The position numbers and the translations under genes are program-made. A DNA stretch of 64,000 nt from Bacteroidales bacterium (GTDB taxonomy: Bacteria > Bacteroidota > Bacteroidia > Bacteroidales > UBA932), in contig JAFUWY010000012.1 of assembly GCA_017477245.1 (NCBI GenBank), forward strand, positions 36,347 to 100,346, given 5' to 3'. The notes below the pieces were generated by a model that worked only from the letters and a program-made list of their open reading frames with translations, did no database searches and was not told the DNA's origin. The first letter of the stretch is position 1. Every line of letters starts with the position of its first letter. Shown here in pieces: positions 33,849 through 40,793 of the stretch.

Positions 33849-35071
33849 AAGCAGTAGCGCACGCCGGCCAGGGCCAAGCCCTGCTCGCCGGCGCCCAGCT
33901 CCAGGAAAGCCCGCCAGCGGCTGCCGGCCTCGATGCCCAGCAGGGAGGCCTGGGCCGTGACGCCGAACTTCTGTCCGGCCGGTTTCCAGTCTGAATACAT
34001 CACGCCGATGCCGAACTTGGAATAGGCGTGGAACCACCTCCTGTCATACCAGTGGAGCTTGACGGCGGGGATCAGGGAGAAGTTGTCGTGGGCGAATCGC
34101 TGATTGTTCTGCTTCGTGGAGATATTGTAGAAGATGAAGGTGCCGCCGACGCTGACCAGCCGGCCCAGGCGGTGGAAGTACTCTGCTGCGATGGCCCCGG
34201 ACAGGGACTGCTCGTAGTCCGGGTAGATCATGGTCCCCAGTTTCCCGATGAGGGAGAAGATAAGATCCGTCGTCGAGACGGGGGAGTAGGAGAGGGCGAT
34301 CTCGTTGGCGTAGCGCCAGGTCGGCTTGGCGGGTGCAGGCTGGACTTCCTGATGCGTGAGCCGGCGGAATTCCTCCTGGGCGAGGGCCATCTGCTCCCGG
34401 TACTCGGCGCTGGTCAGGAGCCGGGTGTAGCCGAGGGCGGCAGCCTGGGCCGAGGCGTCCACGTCGCTCTGCCAGTGGGCGCCCGCGATCACGCGACTCT
34501 CGCCGACCATCCGGGCCCGGCCTGCGAGCGTGTCCGCCGCGGCCGGGTTGATCTCGGCGAGCAGCAGGGCGGCGCTCCAGGCGCGCAGCGTATGTCCGGA
34601 AGGGTAGGAGCCTTCTCCGGCGAGGTCCTTCTCCTCCCACTCCGAGAGCATGTGCTCACCGTAGCGGACGAAGGGACGCGTGCGGTGGTAGTAGGCCTTG
34701 GGGATCGAGCGGGTCTGGCAGATGGTTTCGATGCCGCGCTGCAGGACCTGGTAGATGGCCGGCGTGGTCTCCCGGCTGATGATGAGCCCGAAGGGATCGC
34801 TGAAGGTGAAGAACAACGCATCGTAATCCCACGCGGCGTCCTCCTCCGCGATGGCCGCCCGGAGGGCGTCCTTGCGCTGCTCCTTGCCCCAGCGGTAGCG
34901 CAGGCTGTCGGCGATGAAGGCCTGGGAGCCGAAAGCCGGCGGGGCCGGCAACCCCTTGATGAGGTCCGGCATCTCATCCGCCTTGAAATAGGTCGGAATA
35001 TCCTGGGCGTGCAGGGCGGAGGAACAGGCCGCCCAGAGGAGCAGGGCGGCAAGGAAAAGTTGTTTCTTCAT
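33845..35071 (-). CDS. PAP2 acid phosphatase fused to a C-terminal outer-membrane barrel
   Basis: 408 residues from ATG 35071. Signal peptide MKKQLFLAALLLWAACSS ends near HAQ. The class A acid-phosphatase signature is complete: KAYYHRTRP (K-x6-RP), GSYPSGHT (PSGH), SRVIAGAHWQSDVD (SR-x5-H-x3-D). After about residue 245 a second part of about 160 residues looks like beta-barrel strands (WRYANEIALSYSPVS, AAEYFHRLGRLVSVGGTFIFY, FHAYSKFGIGVMYSDW) and ends ALAGVRYCF. The fusion would tether the phosphatase to the outer membrane. Substrate is unknown. A PAP2 paralogue without the barrel lies at 63023. Confidence 0.85.
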   Translation of the reverse strand: MKKQLFLAALLLWAACSSALHAQDIPTYFKADEMPDLIKGLPAPPAFGSQAFIADSLRYRWGKEQRKDALRAAIAEEDAAWDYDALFFTFSDPFGLIISRETTPAIYQVLQRGIETICQTRSIPKAYYHRTRPFVRYGEHMLSEWEEKDLAGEGSYPSGHTLRAWSAALLLAEINPAAADTLAGRARMVGESRVIAGAHWQSDVDASAQAAALGYTRLLTSAEYREQMALAQEEFRRLTHQEVQPAPAKPTWRYANEIALSYSPVSTTDLIFSLIGKLGTMIYPDYEQSLSGAIAAEYFHRLGRLVSVGGTFIFYNISTKQNNQRFAHDNFSLIPAVKLHWYDRRWFHAYSKFGIGVMYSDWKPAGQKFGVTAQASLLGIEAGSRWRAFLELGAGEQGLALAGVRYCF

Positions 35072-35092
35072 GGTTTCGGATCGATGGTCAGG

Positions 35093-35100
35093 CAAAGATA
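35093..35100 (-). promoter_or_regulatory. TAnnTTTG promoter for the PAP2-barrel gene
   Basis: TATCTTTG on the minus strand, 21 nt before the ATG at 35071. Confidence 0.6.
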
Positions 35101-35125
35101 CGAAATCCGGCAGAAAAACGTACCG

Positions 35126-35599
35126 CTAGCCCTCCGGCTGCTGTTCCCGGTCGATTTCGGCGAGCCGGGATTCCTGCGCCGGCGTGATCGTCCGCAGGTC
35201 ATATTCCTTGCCGGCGTCGAAGTCGGCATAGTCGAAATAGCGGGCCAGTTTCAGACTGTCCCTCCGGCGGGTATAGACATCGACCAGCGCTCCGCCCCGT
35301 TTCCAGGGTTTGTGGACCAGTTCGCCGCTCTGCCCATCCAGATAGGCGAGGATCTCGTCCCGGCATTCCCGGGAGACGGAATACTCTTTCCGCCGGAACA
35401 TGCCGGCCTGCCCTTCGATCCGGAAGCCGTGCTTCCAGAAGGGGAGCAGGATGGCCCAGGCCAGCAGGACCACGTAGCCGGCTTCCTCCCAGCCGCGGCC
35501 CAGCAGGACGAATGCCACGCCCACGGCCAGAAGTCCGGCCAGAAGGGCAAGGTCCGGCAGGTCGTACACCTGCCGGACCGAAGATTCCCTGCGTCCCAT
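35126..35599 (-). CDS. two-TM membrane protein of unknown function, paralogue of its neighbour
   Basis: 157 residues from ATG 35599, which overlaps the upstream gene's TGA (TGATG). Two adjacent hydrophobic segments (LALLAGLLAVGVAFVLLG and AGYVVLLAWAILLPFW) form a hairpin. A soluble C-terminal part with ILAYLDGQSGELVHKP, LVDVYTRRR and ARYFDYADFDAG follows. It aligns with the upstream protein over these three patches, so the two are paralogues. No family is recognised. Confidence 0.65.
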   Translation of the reverse strand: MGRRESSVRQVYDLPDLALLAGLLAVGVAFVLLGRGWEEAGYVVLLAWAILLPFWKHGFRIEGQAGMFRRKEYSVSRECRDEILAYLDGQSGELVHKPWKRGGALVDVYTRRRDSLKLARYFDYADFDAGKEYDLRTITPAQESRLAEIDREQQPEG

Positions 35600-36039
35600 C
35601 ACAGCTCCTTGAGGAGTTTGTCGGCGCGGGGGCTGTGGAGTTCCACCAGCTGCGTCGCTGGTTCGTATTCATAGCTGGAGAAGTCGAAGAGCTGGGCGTA
35701 TGCCACGCCCGCAGCCTTGTTGTAGTAGATCTCCATGCGGACGACACCCTCGTTGGTGCCGGGCTGGGTGAGTTTCGGGTCGGCATCCTTGCCGTCCAGG
35801 TAGTCTTTCAGGCCCTGGCGGCAGGAATGGGCGACGTCCAGGGCGGCCTTGGTCAGCACGGGGCCGTCGCTGTCGTGCTTGTAGCCGGTTTTCCAGAGGA
35901 GCAGCATCGCGGCGCCGCACAGGGCGAGCACAATGCCGAGACCGGCATTGACGAAATACAGGCCGATGCCTGCGGCGAACAGAAGTCCGGAAATGGCGAG
36001 GTCCTTTCCGGTATGGACCTTTTTGAGTTGGATTTCCAT
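35599..36039 (-). CDS. two-TM membrane protein of unknown function
   Basis: 146 residues from ATG 36039. A two-helix membrane hairpin (DLAISGLLFAAGIGLYFV, LGIVLALCGAAMLLLW) is followed by a soluble tail with LKDYLDGKDADPKLTQP, RMEIYYNKAAGVAYAQLFDF and SSYEYEPATQLVELHSP. It shares length, topology and the YLDG / xxVYY / QxFD patches with the next gene. It lies 14 bp after the CaCA antiporter gene in the same direction, so the three are probably one operon. Function unknown. Confidence 0.65.
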   Translation of the reverse strand: MEIQLKKVHTGKDLAISGLLFAAGIGLYFVNAGLGIVLALCGAAMLLLWKTGYKHDSDGPVLTKAALDVAHSCRQGLKDYLDGKDADPKLTQPGTNEGVVRMEIYYNKAAGVAYAQLFDFSSYEYEPATQLVELHSPRADKLLKEL

Positions 36040-36053
36040 ATTGGGGTTGTGTT

Positions 36054-37007
36054 TCAGAGTTTGTTGAATAAATAAACGTAATAGGCTGCAAAGCAGAGCA
36101 GCATCACGGCGCCCTCCCAGCGGTCGATCCGGCAGCGCCGTCCCGTATAAGCCCACAGCAGGGGAAGCAGGGCGCTGAGCATCAGGACGATGGCATCCGC
36201 GGTCGTCATGGCCCCGAACGACAGGGGCGTGACCACGGCGGCGGTGCCGAGGATGAACATCGCGTTGAAGACGTTGGATCCCAGGATGTTGCCCAGGGCC
36301 AGCTGGTCCTTGTGCTTGGCGGCCGCCACGATGCTCGTGGCCAGTTCGGGCAGCGAGGTGCCGCCGGCCAGGATGGTCACCGCGATGAACTTGTCGCTCA
36401 CGCCGAGCTGGCGGGCCAGCGTCGTGGCGTTGTCCACGAACAGGTGGCCGCCGAGGATCAGGCCCGCGAGCCCGAGCAGGGCGAGCAGGACGGCTTTCCA
36501 CACGGGGACGGGTGTCTGCCGGGCGCCGTTATCAGCTGCGTCGGCATCCGTGCGGAAACAGTAGAACAGGTAGGCCGCGAAGAGCAGGAGCAGCAAGGCT
36601 CCTTCCCAGCGGGAAAGCGTGTCCGGCCCCTGGATGCCGACGAAGCGTCCGCCCATCCCCAGGATGAGGAGGATGACCGTGGCCGCCAGGGCGATGGGAA
36701 TGTCCCGGCGCCGGTTCTTGTCCGTCATCGAGACGGGGAGCAATACGGCGGTCAGTCCCAGGATGAAGAGCGTGTTGAATATGTTGGAACCGATGACATT
36801 CCCTACGGAGATGTCCGCGTTCCCTTCGAAGGCGCCCGTGAGGCTGACCACGAGTTCCGGGCAGGACGTCCCGAATCCCACGATGGTGAGTCCGATGACG
36901 AATTCGCTGACGCCGGCTCGCCTGGCTATCGCCGAGGCGCCGTCCACGAGCCAGTCTGCGCCCAGGACCACGAGGCCCAGGCCGACCAGCAGCAAGATAA
37001 GTGTCAT
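36054..37007 (-). CDS. CaCA-family calcium/sodium antiporter (YrbG-like)
   Basis: 317 residues, about ten TM helices. Both alpha-repeats are clear: GLTIVGFGTSCPELVVS with GNVIGSNIFN, and AVTILAGGTSLPELATS with GNILGSNVFN. These hold the ion-binding Glu and Asn/Ser residues of NCX-type exchangers. The N-terminal GADWLVDGASAIARRAGVS is standard for the YrbG group. It probably exports Ca2+ in exchange for Na+ or H+ in the inner membrane. It heads a three-gene minus-strand operon with the two small paralogous membrane proteins. Confidence 0.92.
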   Translation of the reverse strand: MTLILLLVGLGLVVLGADWLVDGASAIARRAGVSEFVIGLTIVGFGTSCPELVVSLTGAFEGNADISVGNVIGSNIFNTLFILGLTAVLLPVSMTDKNRRRDIPIALAATVILLILGMGGRFVGIQGPDTLSRWEGALLLLLFAAYLFYCFRTDADAADNGARQTPVPVWKAVLLALLGLAGLILGGHLFVDNATTLARQLGVSDKFIAVTILAGGTSLPELATSIVAAAKHKDQLALGNILGSNVFNAMFILGTAAVVTPLSFGAMTTADAIVLMLSALLPLLWAYTGRRCRIDRWEGAVMLLCFAAYYVYLFNKL

Positions 37008-37077
37008 TACTGTATGTCTGAGTTGATGATAAGGTTGGATGTAGGCAGGACGAGACGGGGCAGGGCCCCGGCGTCCG

Positions 37078-37488
37078 CTAACGTCTCAGGCAACAGAGGG
37101 AGAAAATATATCTGTCAGGCGAACAGGATCCCGTCTCCCGCAGGAACAGGCAGGAGAGGAAGGGATGGAAATTGTGCGTGTCGATGCGTTTGCCGGTGCG
37201 GACGAGCCGCGTCAGGCTCCGCGTGGACGGGGAAGTGCGCCGGCAGGTCTGCGTGGTACGGACGGAGAGGGTGTTGCCACTTTCGGTCCCGGAGAAGGAC
37301 CAGCCTTGCGCAGCGGTCAGGCAGAAGTCCTTGCGGAGGGACAGGGCGGCGGCATGGTCCCGTGCTGTGGTGGATTCGAGCCGGGCATCCGGCGCGGCAG
37401 GGCCGCCGTCCGGCAGGACCGGACGCTGCGTCCCGATGCCGCCGAGCAGCGACAGGATGAACAGGAGGATGACCGCACCGCGTTTCAC
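37078..37488 (-). CDS. small exported protein of unknown function ending in CCLR
   Basis: The frame extends to ATG 37506, but a perfect TATCTTTG box occupies codons 2-5 of that version. GTG 37488 is therefore the more likely start (136 residues, MKRGAVILLFILSLLGG as signal or anchor). The mature part has TLSVRTTQTCRRTSPSTRS, THNFHPFL and a C-terminal SPDRYIFSLCCLRR. I recall comparable short Bacteroidota proteins with a DRY...CCLR-type end, but their role is not known to me. It is divergent from the sigma-54 ABC operon. Confidence 0.55.
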   Translation of the reverse strand: MKRGAVILLFILSLLGGIGTQRPVLPDGGPAAPDARLESTTARDHAAALSLRKDFCLTAAQGWSFSGTESGNTLSVRTTQTCRRTSPSTRSLTRLVRTGKRIDTHNFHPFLSCLFLRETGSCSPDRYIFSLCCLRR

Positions 37489-37493
37489 GGACG

Positions 37494-37501
37494 CAAAGAT
37501 A
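37494..37501 (-). promoter_or_regulatory. TAnnTTTG promoter that sets the start of the CCLR protein
   Basis: TATCTTTG on the minus strand lies 5 nt before GTG 37488 and inside the longer version of the gene. Confidence 0.5.
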
Positions 37502-37577
37502 CGCATTTTTTGTTCTCATTGTCTCGCATATCCCCGCCTCGCCGGCACGGCCGTGCCGGCGAGGCGGCGCTCCCGAC

Positions 37578-37616
37578 TGTAAAGAATATTTACGGCCAGT
37601 GTAAAGAATGTTTACG
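37578..37616 (+). promoter_or_regulatory. tandem enhancer dyads TGTAAA-N5-TTTACG, operon 2
   Basis: Site A' 37578-37594 and site B' 37600-37616; centres are 22 bp apart, as at 28787-28825. Each differs from the perfect dyad only in the last base. Confidence 0.75.
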
Positions 37617-37670
37617 GATTGGGAATCGGATTATTTTATAATATATTGATAATGAATTGTTTAAAGCTTC

Positions 37671-37686
37671 TGGCACGGCCTTTGGA
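37671..37686 (+). promoter_or_regulatory. sigma-54-like promoter, operon 2
   Basis: TGGCACGGCCTTTGGA: perfect TGGCAC -24 element and TTGG at -12 (GG-N10-GG). The -24 GG is 64 bp from the centre of site B', identical to operon 1. The AT-rich spacer (ATTTTATAATATATTGATAA) resembles that of operon 1. The ATG is at 37725. Confidence 0.65.
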
Positions 37687-37724
37687 TAGGGGAGGGGCAG
37701 ACAATCAAAAACATTCAGATACAC

Positions 37725-38405
37725 ATGATTACAGTCAACAACCTCACCAAGGTCTTCCGCACGGAAGAGATCGAGACCACGGCGCTGAACGGCGTCAGCT
37801 TTGAAATCAAGGACGGCGAATTCGTCGCCATCATGGGCCCTTCCGGCTGCGGCAAATCCACGCTGCTGAACATCCTCGGCCTGCTGGACAATCCGACCAG
37901 CGGCTCCTACAAACTGCTCGATACGGAGGTGTCCGGTCTCAAGGAGAAGGAGCGCACCAAGTTCCGCAAGGGCAACATCGGCTTCGTGTTCCAGAGTTTC
38001 AACCTCATCGACGAACTCAACGTGTATGAGAACATTGAGCTTCCGCTTCGCTACCTGAACATCAGCGCCACCGAGCGCAAGCAGAAGGTCACGGACATCA
38101 TGAAGCGGATGAACATCAGCCACCGCGCAGGTCACTTCCCGCAGCAGCTCTCCGGCGGCCAGCAGCAGCGTGTGGCCATCGCCCGCGCCGTCGTGGCCGG
38201 TCCGAAGCTGATCCTCGCCGATGAGCCTACCGGTAACCTCGATTCCAAGAACGGCAAGGAGGTGATGGACCTGCTGACCGAGCTCAACCGCGAGGGCACG
38301 ACGATCGTGATGGTGACCCACTCCCAGAAGGACGCCTCCTGCGCCCAGCGCACGATCGACCTCTTCGACGGTCAGATCGTTTCCGATGTAAAGAACGAAC
38401 TTTAA
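37725..38405 (+). CDS. ABC transporter ATP-binding subunit (MacB/LolD-like)
   Basis: 226 residues, a complete single ABC domain. Walker A MGPSGCGKSTLLN, Q-loop FVFQSFNLIDEL, signature LSGGQQQRVAIARAV, Walker B LILADEPTGNLDS, H-loop MVTHSQKDA. The EPTGNLD wording marks the MacB/LolD/FtsE branch, which drives mechanotransmission permeases. It joins the first permease by a 1-bp overlap (38405) and is first in the sigma-54-like operon 2. Confidence 0.95.
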   Translation: MITVNNLTKVFRTEEIETTALNGVSFEIKDGEFVAIMGPSGCGKSTLLNILGLLDNPTSGSYKLLDTEVSGLKEKERTKFRKGNIGFVFQSFNLIDELNVYENIELPLRYLNISATERKQKVTDIMKRMNISHRAGHFPQQLSGGQQQRVAIARAVVAGPKLILADEPTGNLDSKNGKEVMDLLTELNREGTTIVMVTHSQKDASCAQRTIDLFDGQIVSDVKNEL

Positions 38406-40789
38406 TGAAATCCTATTTCAAGTTCCTCTCCCGCAACAAACTTTACACCGCCATCGAGGCGCTGGGACTCGTCGTGAGCCTGGCGTTCGTGGTGCTGATA
38501 GGCACTTCGATCCGGGACCAGCTGGGCATCGTGCGGAACGTACCTGAGCACGAGCGGCTCTACCTGGCCGGTCCGAACGGCACAGGCGGGGAGTACCGCG
38601 TCCAGCAGGCCTTCGCCTCGATCCCGCAGATCGAGCAGACTGCGGCTTTCGTTATCTTCCCGGGGCTGCTGCAGGTCGGGGGTGACAACCAGACCGTCCA
38701 GCTCGGCCTGATGGATCCGGCTCTGCTGCAGATGATCCCGCTGAAGGTGGAGGCTGGACCGGCCGATCCCTTTGCCGGTGGCGAGGGCGTCGCCATCACG
38801 GCCTCGGCTGCCCGTCGCTTCTTCCCGGACCGCGATCCGATGGGCCAGACGGTGGGGTATCTGGAGGATCCCGGCGGCACGCCGGTGCCGGCTACGATCA
38901 CGGCCGTGCTGGAGGATCCCTCCTACACGATCCTGGGGGATTTCGATTTTGCGGTCAGCCTGCAGTCCCGCCTGAGTCCGCTCGCGACTGAGGTGCGCGA
39001 GTCGGACCTGCGCCGCGAGGGCATTGGTATGACAGCCTTGCTGTTCACCCGGCTGTATCCCGGTGCCGAGGTGGATGATGCTGAGATGAGTAGGCTGATT
39101 GCGGCACAGACGGTCCTGAACCCTGACGAGAAGGACGCGCCGATGCTCGTCCCCTATGATGAGGTTTATCTGTCCGGGCAGGGTTATTCTTCCCTGCGAC
39201 AGGGCAAGAAGGTTTACGTATCTGTGCTGGTGGCCCTGGTCGTGCTGTTGCTGCTCTCGGCGCTGCTGAGTTATGTCAACCTGAGCCTGGCCGTCACGGG
39301 TGACCGCGCCCGGGAGATGGCTACCCGCCGGCTGGTCGGCGAAGACCGCGGCGCGGTCCTGCGCCGTGTGCTGGGCGAGTCTCTCCTTTTTACGCTGGCC
39401 TGCTATGTGCTGGCCATCTTGCTGGCCGCCTGGATCGCACCGGGACTGGACAGCATCCGCCCGACCGGGCTGAATGTACCGTTCCGGCTGCGGCTGGACG
39501 GCGGATTCTGGCTGCTGTCCGCAGGCCTTGTCCTGCTGGTAGGCCTTCTTGCCGGGCTTGCTCCGGCGGCAGCCTGTGCTTCCTATCGTCCGCTGGACGT
39601 GGTGTCTGGCAAGATCCGGCGCAAGCGCAAGATGTTCTTCGGCAACGTCTGCATCGTCCTGCAGAGCGTGCTGGCCATGGTGCTGATCGTGATGGCCTTG
39701 GTACTGGAGCGTCAGCTGCATTTCCTGCAGCATGCGGACCTGGGGGCCGACCTGCAGGAGAACCTGTATTATTTCCAGTCGCCCGTTGTGACAGACGGCG
39801 ACAGGATGCTGCCGCTCGCGCGCCAGATCAGCGCCTCCCCGCTGGTGGAGGAGATCGGCTATACCAGCGGATATCCGACCTTTATCCAGATGATGAAATC
39901 CGGCAAGCATGGCCATCTGGAATCGATTACGTGCGATGCCGTCGCTTTCAGAATGCTGGGTTTCCGCATCGTGGAGCGGTTCGCGCAGATAGAGGGCTCC
40001 GTGCTGCTCTCGCAGGCGGCCGCCCATGCCTGCGGCATCACGCGGGAGAACGCTTCCCCCGCAGAGGTTTATTGGGGCTATGATCGATACCCTGACGATT
40101 ACCCTTCGGTCGTAGGAGGAATCGTGGAGGATTTCCGGAGTGTGCCGGTCAACGGCACGTCGCATTGGGGGCGGGAAGCGGTCCCGATCGTAGAGGTCAA
40201 CCCGGCGGGGGTCCCGCCGGAGTACGTCGGTGCCTTCCTGATCCGGACGGGTCCGGACCACCGCGCCTTCGAGCAGTGGTTCCGCCCGATGATGAATGCC
40301 TGGCACAAGGAAGTGGCCGGCATCCCGGATGTATTCCATTTCGAGCGGGCGCACAACGGCTACATCGAGGACCTGATCGCTGCAGACCACGACGACATGC
40401 GCCGCTACGTGCGTCTCGTCGAGATCTTCTGCCTGATTTCCATCCTCCTGTCGCTGCTGGCGCTCGTGGCCATGAGCTCCAACTATGCCCGTGTCCAGGC
40501 CAAGGGCATCGCCATCCGCAAGGTCTTCGGTGGCACGGTCGGATCCGAAACCCGGCGCGGCGTGCTGACCTACATGCTCTGGATCGTCATCTCGCTGGTG
40601 ATCGCCATCCCGATCGCCGTGGTCGTCTGCGACCGCTTCCTGCAGGGTTATCCGGAGCACATCACGGGCTACTGGTGGATCTTCGTCGCAGCTTCGCTGC
40701 TGACGGTCCTGCTGTCGCTGGCATCCGTGCTCTGGCAAACGCTCAAGGCAGCCCGGACCAACCCGGCGGAGGAGTTGAAAAAAGAATAG
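38405..40789 (+). CDS. FtsX/MacB-type ABC permease, copy 1
   Basis: 794 residues with TM1 at about 15-38 (EALGLVVSLAFVVLIGTSI), a large periplasmic MacB-like domain, and clusters of TM helices. These are at about 275-300 (VLVALVVLLLLSALLSYVNLS), 320-380 and near 415. A second periplasmic domain and a last FtsX group (about 670-790) follow. Conserved permease-ATPase coupling stretches are REMATRRLVGEDRGAVLRR and AKGIAIRKVFGGTVGSETRR. It ends TNPAEELKKE. It probably pairs with the next gene as a heterodimer powered by the upstream ATPase. Substrate unknown. Confidence 0.9.
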   Translation: MKSYFKFLSRNKLYTAIEALGLVVSLAFVVLIGTSIRDQLGIVRNVPEHERLYLAGPNGTGGEYRVQQAFASIPQIEQTAAFVIFPGLLQVGGDNQTVQLGLMDPALLQMIPLKVEAGPADPFAGGEGVAITASAARRFFPDRDPMGQTVGYLEDPGGTPVPATITAVLEDPSYTILGDFDFAVSLQSRLSPLATEVRESDLRREGIGMTALLFTRLYPGAEVDDAEMSRLIAAQTVLNPDEKDAPMLVPYDEVYLSGQGYSSLRQGKKVYVSVLVALVVLLLLSALLSYVNLSLAVTGDRAREMATRRLVGEDRGAVLRRVLGESLLFTLACYVLAILLAAWIAPGLDSIRPTGLNVPFRLRLDGGFWLLSAGLVLLVGLLAGLAPAAACASYRPLDVVSGKIRRKRKMFFGNVCIVLQSVLAMVLIVMALVLERQLHFLQHADLGADLQENLYYFQSPVVTDGDRMLPLARQISASPLVEEIGYTSGYPTFIQMMKSGKHGHLESITCDAVAFRMLGFRIVERFAQIEGSVLLSQAAAHACGITRENASPAEVYWGYDRYPDDYPSVVGGIVEDFRSVPVNGTSHWGREAVPIVEVNPAGVPPEYVGAFLIRTGPDHRAFEQWFRPMMNAWHKEVAGIPDVFHFERAHNGYIEDLIAADHDDMRRYVRLVEIFCLISILLSLLALVAMSSNYARVQAKGIAIRKVFGGTVGSETRRGVLTYMLWIVISLVIAIPIAVVVCDRFLQGYPEHITGYWWIFVAASLLTVLLSLASVLWQTLKAARTNPAEELKKE

Positions 40790-40793
40790 CAGT

